Below, one piece after another: positions 10,066 through 18,160 of a stretch of DNA of 64,000 nucleotides (position 1 is its first letter; every line of letters starts with the position of its first letter). The DNA is from Streptomyces sp. NBC_00461. GTDB taxonomy: Bacteria > Actinomycetota > Actinomycetes > Streptomycetales > Streptomycetaceae. The stretch covers positions 9,519,001 to 9,583,000 of the forward strand of contig NZ_CP107902.1 of assembly GCF_036013935.1 (NCBI RefSeq), in the 5' to 3' direction. A program made the translations under genes and the position numbers. The notes beneath the pieces are model-generated. The model did no database searches, was not told the DNA's origin, and saw only the letters and a program-made list of their open reading frames with translations.

Positions 10066-11594
10066 AGCTGTGCTCCCAGGATGAAGTCGGCGCAGCGCTC
10101 GCCGATCATGACGGCAGGTGCGTGGGTGTTGCCGGAGGTGACGGAGGGCATGACGGAGGCGTCCGCGACGCGCAGTCCGGCCACGCCGTGTACGCGCAGC
10201 TGCGGATCGACGACCGCCGTACGGTCGATGCCCATACGGCAGGTGCCCACCTGGTGGTGATAGCTGAGGAGGGTCCGCTTGATGTATGCAGCGACCTCCG
10301 CGTCCGTACGCACGTACGGTCCGGGTGCGACCTCGCGGGCCCGCCAGTCGCCCAGCGACTTCTCCTCGCCGATCTCCCGCACTTGCTGCACGGCCCGCAC
10401 CATGGCCGCGAGGTCCGACGGCTCGGAGAAGTAGCCAGGGTCCAGGGCAGGAGCCTGGGTGGGGTCGGCCGAGCGCAGCCACAGGCGGCCCCGGCTGAGC
10501 GGACGGATCGTCCCGGCGAGGACCGAGAAGCCGTGGCCCTCTTCCGGAATGTTCATGTCGGGCACCGGCAGTGGCAGGTGAGACATCAGCGGCTGCAGGT
10601 CCGGCACGGCCAGCGCCGGGTCGGACTTGGCGAAGTAGTGGGCCTCCAGTTTGTTGGCCGTACCCTGCGGCACCGGCCGTGCCGACTCCCACACCACCGG
10701 AGCGAGGGTGTGGTCGTGCAGGTTCGCGCCCACGCCCGGCAGGTCCGCGGTCGTCCCGATCCCGAGGGCCCGCAGCTCGTCCGCCGGCCCGACCCCGCTG
10801 AGCAGGAGCAGCTGGGCCGATCCGATGGTGCCGCCGGACAGGATCACGTCGCCTTCGCAGCGGATCTCCGTCGTACGGCCCTCGCGCAGCAGCTCGACGC
10901 CCCGCGCCCGGCCACCGTCCACCAGGACGCGCGTGACCGCAATGCCGGTCATCACTGTCAGCAGCGCACTGTCGAGCACCGGCTGCATGAAGGCGGTCCA
11001 CGCGCTGACGCGGTTGCCGTCGCGGATGTTGCGGTGCAGCAGGTTCACGCCGAGCTGGTCCTGGCCGTTGCAGTCGTCGTTGTACGCGATCCCGTAGTCC
11101 TGGCACGCCTCGATGAAGGCGGTGGTGACCGGGTTGGGAGAGTGGTTCCGGCTGACGGGCAGCGGACCGCCGGCCCCGTGGTAGTACGACGCGCCGTCCT
11201 CGAAGTCCTCCGAGCGTTTGAAGTACGGCAGCACCTCGTCGTACGACCAGCCCGCCGCTCCCTGGTAGGCCCAGCTGTCGTAGTCGGCCCGGTTGCCGCG
11301 GACGTAGATCATTCCGTTCAGGGCGCTGGAGCCGCCAAGGACCTTGCCGCGCGGCCAGAACACCTGGGTGCCGGAGGCGTGCCGCTGGGGTTCAGTGGTG
11401 TACGCGTGGTCCTGCGGGGAGTTCCACAGTTCCCACAGTCGCCCCGGGTCATGGATGGCCGGGTTGTCGTCCCGGTCGCCCACCTCGATCAGCAGGACGC
11501 TCCGGCCGGCGTCCACGAGTCTGCGGGTGAGGGCACAGCCGGCGGAGCCGGCGCCCACCACGATGTGGTCGTAAACGGTGTGTGTTGCTCGCAT
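10062..11594 (-). CDS. GMC-family FAD oxidoreductase (choline dehydrogenase-like)
   Basis: 510 residues from ATG 11594. The N-terminal FAD site HIVVGAGSAGCALTRRL and the GMC signature VLGGSSALNGMIYVRG are present. SGGTIGSAQLLLLSGVGP is the second GMC signature. The C-terminal YHHQVGTCRMG and SGNTHAPAVMIGERCAD hold the active-site histidine region. GMC enzymes oxidise alcohols (choline, aliphatic or aryl alcohols) to aldehydes. The gene is co-translated with the aldehyde dehydrogenase after it. A strong hairpin about 210 bp upstream separates it from the MFS gene, so it should have its own promoter in 11595-11800. Confidence 0.9.
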   Translation of the reverse strand: MRATHTVYDHIVVGAGSAGCALTRRLVDAGRSVLLIEVGDRDDNPAIHDPGRLWELWNSPQDHAYTTEPQRHASGTQVFWPRGKVLGGSSALNGMIYVRGNRADYDSWAYQGAAGWSYDEVLPYFKRSEDFEDGASYYHGAGGPLPVSRNHSPNPVTTAFIEACQDYGIAYNDDCNGQDQLGVNLLHRNIRDGNRVSAWTAFMQPVLDSALLTVMTGIAVTRVLVDGGRARGVELLREGRTTEIRCEGDVILSGGTIGSAQLLLLSGVGPADELRALGIGTTADLPGVGANLHDHTLAPVVWESARPVPQGTANKLEAHYFAKSDPALAVPDLQPLMSHLPLPVPDMNIPEEGHGFSVLAGTIRPLSRGRLWLRSADPTQAPALDPGYFSEPSDLAAMVRAVQQVREIGEEKSLGDWRAREVAPGPYVRTDAEVAAYIKRTLLSYHHQVGTCRMGIDRTAVVDPQLRVHGVAGLRVADASVMPSVTSGNTHAPAVMIGERCADFILGAQL

Positions 11595-11800
11595 GACGGG
11601 AGGGTCACAGGCGGACGGGCTGTGCGCTTGTGCCGTTGTGCACGGGCTGTTGCGGAGGCGGGCACGAACGGCTGTGCACGGGCGGGCGGACCGGCCCTGC
11701 TGCCGGGCGCCCATTGCCCCTGCCGGCCTGTGGGCGACCTGGCGGCTGCGGTGGGTGACCGGGCCGGACCGCGTGGGCGAACGGCTGGTCCGAGGCAGCA

Positions 11801-11842
11801 CGCGACGGGCCAGGACCACCGAAGTGGTCCTGGCCCGTCGCG
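11801..11842 (-). terminator. perfect 19-bp hairpin terminator
   Basis: CGCGACGGGCCAGGACCAC (11801-11819), a CGAA loop and the exact complement (11824-11842). It begins 24 bp after the MFS stop codon on the minus strand and insulates the GMC-ALDH pair downstream. Confidence 0.88.
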
Positions 11843-11865
11843 GGAGTCGCAGAAAGGGGGGTCGG

Positions 11866-13197
11866 TCAGGACACGGCGGATGCGCTCGTGGTTCGCTCCG
11901 CAGCGCCGTCGCCGACCGCCGCCGCCTCCTTTCTGCGCAGGACAGCGGGAGCCGTCTCCTTCAGCCCGAGCGCGAGCAGGACGACCAGCCCGGCACCCGC
12001 CGCCGAGATGTACATGGCCGTTTGAAGCCCCCAGTTGTCGGAGGCCCACCCGGCGATCACCGGAGCGAGGAAACCGCCGGCGAGCTCACCGATGCCCATG
12101 ACCAGGCCCAGGGCGGTCGCCAGCGCGCCACGGGGGACGGTCTCCGCGGGGATGGTCGCCATGAACAGGGTGAAGCAACCGAGACCCGTATACGTGAGCA
12201 CGACCACTGCGCCGAGCACCAGAGGACTGCTCACATACACCACGGCCAGGGGGCAGAGCGCGGCCATCACCGTGAAGACGATCAGTGTGTTCTTGCGGCC
12301 GAAACGGTCCGAGATCCCCGGTGTGACGAAGCCCCACAAGACCCACGCCACCCCGAGGCAGGTCACGACGCCGCTCATCGTCGCGGGTGAGAAGCCCTTG
12401 ACCGAGATCATGTAGACGGGCGCGAACGTGATGATGACGAAGAACCAGGTCATGTACGCGCAGGCGATCAGCACGCAGAGGATGATGTTGCGCTGCCGGA
12501 GGATGCTGCCGATGCTCGGCTTGGCCGCGGCATCCGCGGATTCCGCTACGGGCGCCGTCATCACACCGCCACCCGGCGGCTCCTCCCGTACCGACCGCCA
12601 GATCCACAGGGCGAGCAGCAGGCCGGGGACGATGGTGATGACGAACGCCAGTCGCCAGCTGTACTGCGTGGCGATCCAGACCACGGCGAGCGGGCAGAGG
12701 ATGCCGCCCATCAGTCCGGCCGATGAGCCCTGTAGCAGACCCATGTTCAGGCCGCGCCGGTGCTCCTGGGATGCCTCCACCATCAGAGACTGCGACGCCG
12801 GCAGTACGGCACCTTCCGCCAGCCCCATCAGCGCCCTGGCTCCCAACAGCGCGACGAAGCCGGTGACCAGCCCGCTCGACGCCGAGAGGCAGGAGAAGAG
12901 CACCACCGCGATGATGATCACGGGCTTACGACGGCCGAGCCGGTCGGACAGGCGTCCGGAGATCATTCCGGACAGGGCCCAGGTCAGCGCGAGGACTCCG
13001 GCGAGCGTGCCCAGGGCGGTGTTCGAGAGGGGGATGTCCTTACCGATGAAGGGGACGAGGAAGAAAAGTGCCTGCCGGTCGAAGAAGACGAGGCCGAAGC
13101 CCAGGAAAAGGATGACGAGCAGCTTGTTCTCGTAGCGGCGGGCGTCGGAGCCGGCGCCACCGAGCGGAGGGGGCGCGGCGGATCGCTTTCTCAGCAT
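11866..13197 (-). CDS. MFS transporter (ACS / aromatic-acid type)
   Basis: 443 residues with about twelve hydrophobic segments in two halves around a central loop near residues 200-230. The MFS motif between helices 2 and 3 reads SGRLSDRLGRRKPVI, and its second-half counterpart PGISDRFGRKNTL is present. Opening FLGFGLVFFDRQALFFLVPFI resembles the ACS (anion:cation symporter) group that takes up organic acids such as hydroxyphenyl-propionate. It lies between the GMC-ALDH pair and an AraC regulator, all on the minus strand and next to the hpa operon. Import of a 4-hydroxyphenylacetate-like compound is an inference from position. Confidence 0.85.
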   Translation of the reverse strand: MLRKRSAAPPPLGGAGSDARRYENKLLVILFLGFGLVFFDRQALFFLVPFIGKDIPLSNTALGTLAGVLALTWALSGMISGRLSDRLGRRKPVIIIAVVLFSCLSASSGLVTGFVALLGARALMGLAEGAVLPASQSLMVEASQEHRRGLNMGLLQGSSAGLMGGILCPLAVVWIATQYSWRLAFVITIVPGLLLALWIWRSVREEPPGGGVMTAPVAESADAAAKPSIGSILRQRNIILCVLIACAYMTWFFVIITFAPVYMISVKGFSPATMSGVVTCLGVAWVLWGFVTPGISDRFGRKNTLIVFTVMAALCPLAVVYVSSPLVLGAVVVLTYTGLGCFTLFMATIPAETVPRGALATALGLVMGIGELAGGFLAPVIAGWASDNWGLQTAMYISAAGAGLVVLLALGLKETAPAVLRRKEAAAVGDGAAERTTSASAVS

Positions 13198-13571
13198 GAA
13201 TGCCTCATTCGTCGGATGAGCGGGAGCCGGAGAGGCAGGAAGGGAGAGCCGTGGGGAGAAGAGACAGCACGGGGCTGTCGATCAGCGCAGTGATGCGCTT
13301 CGGCCCTGGGGAGGTCGGGACGTCAGCCCGTTCTTGTGTCGGTGGATGTTCCTGCGTAAGCCGCTCACTGTCGCCCGCGAGGCGGGCCCGTGAGGAGTGT
13401 GCGGCTCTCTCTCACGACGGGAGGGTGCACCTCGGCGGCCCGCTCCGGCTTGCGTGATGGTGCACCGGCCCTTGCTGGGGCGGGCACGATCGGCAGATCC
13501 GCCGTGTTCGGGACGTACCGCGACAGGCAGCGAAAGGTCGGCGAAACCGCGTGACCGCCGCTGAGCGCTCG
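13198..13571. other. intergenic, promoter region of the MFS gene
   Basis: 374 bp between the AraC gene stop and the MFS start, both on the minus strand. It must contain the MFS promoter and perhaps the AraC target site, but I see no convincing dyad or direct-repeat pair. Confidence 0.4.
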
Positions 13572-14537
13572 CTAGGCGCCCAGCGCCGTGCGCCCGGCCC
13601 CGCGTGCCTCCGAGGGGCTCATGCCGTAGGCGCTCTTGAATGCGTGGCTGAAGTGGGCGGGGTCGGGAAAGCCCCAGCGGCTTCCGACGGTGGCGACGGG
13701 CATATGGGCGAGCGCGGGATCCGCGAGGTCGCGCAGGCACTCGGCGAGACGACGCTCCCGGAGCCAGCCCGAGACCGTGTATCCCCGCTCGGCCAGCAGC
13801 TTGTAGAGGAAGCGCCGCGAGATGTGGTGGGCGGCCGCGATCCGGTCGGGGCCGAGCCCCGGGTCGGAGAGCCGCTGCTCCATGTACGTGAGGATCCGCC
13901 GGGCCAGCAGCTCCCGCCCGTCGTCCTGCTGCGTCACGTGCACGGCGCACCGGTCCGAGAGCATCGCGCCGACCAGGTCGACCACGCTGTCCGCGAGCCG
14001 CGGCGTGCCGACAGCGTCCAGCTGCCGCACTTGCCCGGCCAGTCCGCGCAGGAACGGGTGCACCACGGGCCCCAGTCCGTCGCTGCACGACACGGTGGTG
14101 GCGATCATGCGGGTCAGGTCGCGCTCGGGCAGCCGGAGCAGGACCCGGGGGAACATCAGCACGAGTGTGCGGTACGCCTGGTCGAAGTCGAGTGTGTACG
14201 GGTGCCGGGTGTCGTAGATGGCCAGCTCGCCAGGCTTGAGCAGGGCCTGGCGGTCCGCCTGGGTCAGCATGCACTGCCCGGCCAGCTGAAGACTCACCTT
14301 GACGAAATCGGCCGGGTCGGAGGCGATGTGCCTTCGGGTGTGGGCGACGCCGTGCGGATCCGCGGCCACGACAGACACCTGCACCGCGCCGAGCTGGGCG
14401 GTGTGCAGGGAGGCACGGAAGTCGGGAACCTCGCGCGGCAGCGCCTCCAGCGGCACAAAACTCTGGCCGACCACTTCCCGCCAGAACTCGAAGCGTCCTG
14501 CGGAGGTGTCGTCCGACGGAGTCGTCATCGAGGGCAT
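13572..14537 (-). CDS. AraC-family regulator (FeaR/NphR-like layout)
   Basis: 321 residues from ATG 14537 with GAGGAG in front. An N-terminal cupin-like effector domain (about residues 1-190, including ELAIYDTRHPYTLDF) is followed by the double HTH of AraC proteins. The latter includes IAAAHHISRRFLYKLLAERG and SRWGFPDPAHFSHAFKSAYG, ending MSPSEAR. The domain order resembles regulators such as FeaR and NphR that activate aromatic-compound genes. It sits upstream of the MFS and GMC-ALDH genes in the same orientation and probably activates them with an aromatic inducer. Confidence 0.88.
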   Translation of the reverse strand: MPSMTTPSDDTSAGRFEFWREVVGQSFVPLEALPREVPDFRASLHTAQLGAVQVSVVAADPHGVAHTRRHIASDPADFVKVSLQLAGQCMLTQADRQALLKPGELAIYDTRHPYTLDFDQAYRTLVLMFPRVLLRLPERDLTRMIATTVSCSDGLGPVVHPFLRGLAGQVRQLDAVGTPRLADSVVDLVGAMLSDRCAVHVTQQDDGRELLARRILTYMEQRLSDPGLGPDRIAAAHHISRRFLYKLLAERGYTVSGWLRERRLAECLRDLADPALAHMPVATVGSRWGFPDPAHFSHAFKSAYGMSPSEARGAGRTALGA

Positions 14538-14668
14538 GGGTCTCCTCTGCGGGCCCTTCGGCAAGCCGGCAGGTAGGCGTGCCGCCGGATACTAACTGTC
14601 GTATCCGGTTTTTACAAAGTGTGATGAATGGGGTGTATGGGAAGATCCCGAGTCTGTCCAGGGCGCGC

Positions 14669-14711
14669 TGGGGGGGTCCCGGAAGGGCGCGAAGCACCTC
14701 CGGTCCCCCCA
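14669..14711 (-). terminator. terminator of the hpa operon
   Basis: An imperfect hairpin starts 13 bp past the hpaD stop. TGGGGGG (14669-14675) pairs with CCCCCCA (14705-14711), with an inner GG/CC-rich stem and a 10-nt loop. The G7/C6 runs make it very stable. Confidence 0.6.
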
Positions 14712-14724
14712 ACCGCGCGGAGTA

Positions 14725-15726
14725 TCAGCCGAGGCCGTCGGCACCCACCTGAACCGCGGACTCGTCGAGGACGGTGTCGGTCACGGGCTGCGGGCGTCCG
14801 TCCAGGTCGAGGACGGGGGCGGCCTCCTTGTACCAGGACTCGATGACGGCGTTGCCCCAGAAGTCGCGGCGGCGGTCGTCGCGGACGTTCCAGCGGTATG
14901 TCTCGTGGTCCGGGTCGCCGGTGTAGTAGTCCGAGGTGTAGATCTCCACGCGGTGGCCGTCGGGGTCCCGCAGGTAGAGGTAGAAGGCGTTGGAGACGCC
15001 GTGCCGGCCGGGGCCTCGTTCGATGTGGTGCTCTTTGTGCAGCGAGCCGAAGATGTCGGCCGCGCGCAGTACCTGGTGGGACTCGTGGGTTGCCACCCCG
15101 AGGTGGTGCAGGCGCGGCCCGGCGCCCCCCGTGAAGGCGACGTCATGGACGGTCTGCTTGCGGTACATCCAGGCCGCGTACAGCTCGTGCTCGTCACCCT
15201 CGATCGTTTCCGAGCAGCCGAATCCGAGGGACTGGTAATGGGCGTAGGCGGCCGGGATGTCGGGGGTGCAGATGTTGAAGTGGTCCAGGCGGGCGATCTC
15301 GGCGCCGTGGCGGATGTCGTAGCGCTGGATGAGGCGCTCGGCGCGCTCGATCTCGTGGAAGAACTCCACGGGGAAGCCGAGCGGGTCGATGACGCGGACC
15401 GCGTCGCCGACACCGTGCGTTCCCTCGCCCTTCTTCAACCGCTTGACCGGGCAGCCGAGTTCGGCGAAGAACTTCTCCGCCTTGTCGACGTCCTCGGCGG
15501 TGCGGACGCGATAGGAGATGTGGTCGAGGGCCGCCAGGTCGCCTTTGCGCAGCACCAGCGAGTGGTGGGTGAGTTCGTCCGTGCCGCGCAGATAGAGCGA
15601 CCCGGCATCCTCGTACTGGACGTGGAAGCCGAGCATGTCGACCCAGAACCAGCGGGCGGCACCGAGGTCGGTGACGGCGAGCTGGGCGTAGGCGGACCGG
15701 ACGACGTCGGGGGCGTTCGAGGTCAT
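14725..15726 (-). CDS. hpaD: 3,4-dihydroxyphenylacetate 2,3-dioxygenase
   Basis: 333 residues, type I extradiol (VOC) ring-cleavage enzyme. Two beta-alpha-beta repeats per half are visible. The predicted metal triad is His149 (RLDHFNICTP), His208 (RLHHLGVAT) and Glu261 (GHRVEIYTSD). These are spaced exactly as in the homoprotocatechuate dioxygenases of Arthrobacter and Brevibacterium, with the same C-terminal lid (YRWNVRDDRRRDFWGN). It opens homoprotocatechuate between C2 and C3 to 5-carboxymethyl-2-hydroxymuconate semialdehyde. Last gene of the operon; its start overlaps the hpaE stop by 4 bp (ATGA). Confidence 0.94.
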   Translation of the reverse strand: MTSNAPDVVRSAYAQLAVTDLGAARWFWVDMLGFHVQYEDAGSLYLRGTDELTHHSLVLRKGDLAALDHISYRVRTAEDVDKAEKFFAELGCPVKRLKKGEGTHGVGDAVRVIDPLGFPVEFFHEIERAERLIQRYDIRHGAEIARLDHFNICTPDIPAAYAHYQSLGFGCSETIEGDEHELYAAWMYRKQTVHDVAFTGGAGPRLHHLGVATHESHQVLRAADIFGSLHKEHHIERGPGRHGVSNAFYLYLRDPDGHRVEIYTSDYYTGDPDHETYRWNVRDDRRRDFWGNAVIESWYKEAAPVLDLDGRPQPVTDTVLDESAVQVGADGLG

Positions 15727-17231
15727 GATGCGGCTCCGAAGCGGGGGGTGTGCACCTCGGCGAGGGCGACGTGGACGATCTTCGATTCGGTGTAGAAGTC
15801 GATGCTGTGGGCGCCGCCCTCACGGCCGACGCCGGAGGCCTTGACCCCGCCGAACGGAGTGCGCAGGTCACGGACGTTGTGGGAGTTGATCCAGACCATG
15901 CCGGATGCGACGGCATGCGCGATGCGGTGGCCGCGCTTGAGGTCCGAGGTCCAGACGTAGGCGGCCAGGCCGAACTGCGTGGCGTTCGCGAGTTCCACGG
16001 CCTCGGTCTCGTCGTCGAAGGGAGCGACGGCCACGACCGGGCCGAAGATCTCCTCCTGGAAGATACGGGCGTCGCGTTCGACGTCGGCGAAGACGGTGGG
16101 CTGGAGGTAGTTGCCGTCGACGAGGTGGTCGGGGCGGCTGCCACCGGCGACCAGACGGCCCTCCTTCCTGCCGATCTCCACGTAGTTCAGGACACGCTCG
16201 TAGTGTTCGGGGTGTACCAGTGCGCCGACCTCGGTGGCCGGGTCGGAAGGGAGCCCGACGCGTACGTTGGCGGCCCGCTCCGCCAGTCGCCGGGTGAACT
16301 CCTCGTACAGCGGGCGCTCGACGAGTACGCGTGAACCTGCCGTGCAGCGCTCCCCGTTGAGGGAGAACACGCCGAACACGACCGAGTCCAGCGCGGCCTC
16401 GAGGTCGGCGTCGGCGAAGACGACGACCGGGGACTTGCCGCCCAGCTCCATCGACACCGTCTTCAGGTGCTCGGCGGAGGACCGGATGATGTGCCGGCCC
16501 GTCTCGGTGGAGCCGGTGAAGGAGATCAGCGGCACGTCCGGGTGGTCGACGAGGGCCTGGCCGGCCTCATCGCCGATGCCGTGGACGATGTTCACCACCC
16601 CGGCGGGCACGCCTGCCTCTTCGAAGATCTCCGGCCACAGCGACGCGGACAGCGGGGTCCACTCGGCCGGCTTGAGGATCAGCGTGCAGCCGGACGCCAG
16701 CGCCGGTGCCAGCTTCCAGCTCTCCAGCATGAACGGTGTGTTCCAGGGAGTGATCAGCCCGGCGACTCCCACCGGTGTGCGCACCACATAGCTGAACTGG
16801 TCGTCGCCCTGCCGGAACGCCTCCTCGCCGAGGGCCACGATGACATCCGCGAAGTAGCGGAAGTTCTCGGCGGCGCGCCGCGCCTGGCCGCGGGCCTGCG
16901 TGATCGGCAGCCCGGAGTCGTACGACTCGAAGGCGGCGAGCCGGTCATGGCGGGCCTCGACGGCGTCGGCGATCCGGTACAGGACACCCGCGCGTGCCCG
17001 GTTGGACAGCCCGGCCCACTCCGGGAACGCGGCACGGGCAGCCGTCACCGCCCGGTCCACGTCGGCCGCGGAGCCACGCGCGGCCTGTGCGTAGGCCGTG
17101 TTGGAGACCGGGTCGGCGACGTCGAAGGTGCGTCCGTCCGCGGCGTCGACGAGGGAACCGCCGATCCAGTGCGGGATCACGGAGGGAAGGTGCTCAGGGG
17201 TGGAGGGAAGGTGCTCAGGGGTGGTGCTCAC
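15723..17231 (-). CDS. hpaE: 5-carboxymethyl-2-hydroxymuconate semialdehyde dehydrogenase
   Basis: 502 residues, ALDH superfamily. Landmarks: LITPWNTPFMLESWKLAPALA, FTGSTETGRHI, MELGGKSPVVVF (Glu base), SLNGERCTAGSRV (catalytic Cys) and PFGGVKASGVGREGG. The NTPFM and NGERCTAGSR wording is typical of HpaE, and the neighbour is the ring-cleavage dioxygenase that makes its substrate. It oxidises the semialdehyde with NAD to the dicarboxylate. An N-terminal direct duplication of TPEHLPS occurs at the start, from a 24-bp repeat near 17185-17220. Overlaps both neighbours by 4 bp. Confidence 0.92.
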   Translation of the reverse strand: MSTTPEHLPSTPEHLPSVIPHWIGGSLVDAADGRTFDVADPVSNTAYAQAARGSAADVDRAVTAARAAFPEWAGLSNRARAGVLYRIADAVEARHDRLAAFESYDSGLPITQARGQARRAAENFRYFADVIVALGEEAFRQGDDQFSYVVRTPVGVAGLITPWNTPFMLESWKLAPALASGCTLILKPAEWTPLSASLWPEIFEEAGVPAGVVNIVHGIGDEAGQALVDHPDVPLISFTGSTETGRHIIRSSAEHLKTVSMELGGKSPVVVFADADLEAALDSVVFGVFSLNGERCTAGSRVLVERPLYEEFTRRLAERAANVRVGLPSDPATEVGALVHPEHYERVLNYVEIGRKEGRLVAGGSRPDHLVDGNYLQPTVFADVERDARIFQEEIFGPVVAVAPFDDETEAVELANATQFGLAAYVWTSDLKRGHRIAHAVASGMVWINSHNVRDLRTPFGGVKASGVGREGGAHSIDFYTESKIVHVALAEVHTPRFGAAS

Positions 17232-18160
17232 TGCGTGGCTCCGATCTGCTGGGTGAGGTCTCCGCCCTCGCGGAGCAGCGCGCGGATCTTCGACAGGCCC
17301 GCGTCAGTGGGGGAGGTGAGCGGCGGGCGGACATGGGGCGACGCGATACGTCCCTGCTGGTGCAGCACCCACTTCGCGGGCGCCGGGTTCGTCTCGACGA
17401 ACAAGAGGTCGACGAGTGGGTGCAGGCGGTAGTGGAGGTCGCGGGCACCGTCGAAATCGCCCGCCTCCCACAGCTCGTACATCCGAGCCACCGCACCGGG
17501 CGCCAGATTCGCGACAGCTGAGACGAAACCCGCACCGCCCAGCGCAAGCAGGGGCAGGCACAGCAGCTCGATGCCGGACCACACCAGCAGCGAGCGCCCG
17601 CAGGCGTGCAGCACGCGCGAGAAGTGCTCGAAGTCCTTGGTGGTCTCCTTGACGCCCACGAAGTTCTCGAAGTCGGTGAACAGCCGCTTCACCGTCTCGG
17701 GCGCGATGTCGACGGCCGTGCGCGAGGGCACGTTGTAGGCGACGATCGGCAGGTCCGGGAACTCCCGCGCGACGGTCGCGTACCACTGGTACAGCGCCTC
17801 CTGCGTGGGGCGCGCGTAGTACGGCGTGATGACGAGCGCGGCGTCGGCGCCCAGCTCCGCCGCGGCGGCGGTGAGTTCGAGGGTCTCGTCGAGCTTGTGG
17901 GATCCGGTTCCGGGCAGGAACGGGACGCGGTCGCCGATCTCCTCGACCGCCGTCCGCATCCCCGCGATCCGCTCGCTGACGCTCTGCGCGCTGGGTTCGC
18001 CGGTGGAACCGCCCAGCGAGATGCCGTGCGAACCGGACTCCAGCTGGAAGCGGATCAGCGCGCGCAGGCTGTCGTGGTCGACGGCTCCGTCCGAAGTGAA
18101 GGGGGTGATGGCGGGAGCGATGGATCCGCGGATGGCGGACGGGTCGCTGCGGAATTTCAT
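17228..18160 (-). CDS. DapA-family (dihydrodipicolinate synthase-like) lyase in the hpa operon
   Basis: 310 residues from ATG 18160 with AAGGAG in front. TIM-barrel class I aldolase of the DHDPS/NAL family. GGSTGEPSA is the pyruvate-carboxylate loop, PYYARP supplies Tyr115, YNVPSRT supplies Arg147 and GVKET supplies Schiff-base Lys171. Family members join or split pyruvate and an aldehyde. No HpaI aldolase is present, so this enzyme may do the final step: 4-hydroxy-2-oxoheptanedioate to pyruvate plus succinate semialdehyde. That is inferred from position. A true dapA for lysine synthesis would not be expected inside this operon. Confidence 0.85.
   Translation of the reverse strand: MKFRSDPSAIRGSIAPAITPFTSDGAVDHDSLRALIRFQLESGSHGISLGGSTGEPSAQSVSERIAGMRTAVEEIGDRVPFLPGTGSHKLDETLELTAAAAELGADAALVITPYYARPTQEALYQWYATVAREFPDLPIVAYNVPSRTAVDIAPETVKRLFTDFENFVGVKETTKDFEHFSRVLHACGRSLLVWSGIELLCLPLLALGGAGFVSAVANLAPGAVARMYELWEAGDFDGARDLHYRLHPLVDLLFVETNPAPAKWVLHQQGRIASPHVRPPLTSPTDAGLSKIRALLREGGDLTQQIGATQ

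Noticed and set aside
8629..11594. Firm betAB (choline to betaine) assignment
   Set aside because: Motifs fit GMC and ALDH families in general; the hpa neighbourhood makes arylethanol oxidation as likely, so no gene symbol was given.
10122..12101. A 659-codon plus-strand frame opposite the GMC gene
   Set aside because: Runs across a gene, a terminator and the end of the MFS gene, and has no recognisable domain.
17228..18160. Lysine-biosynthetic dapA
   Set aside because: Embedded by 4-bp overlaps on both sides in an aromatic catabolic operon; a catabolic aldolase role is more likely.
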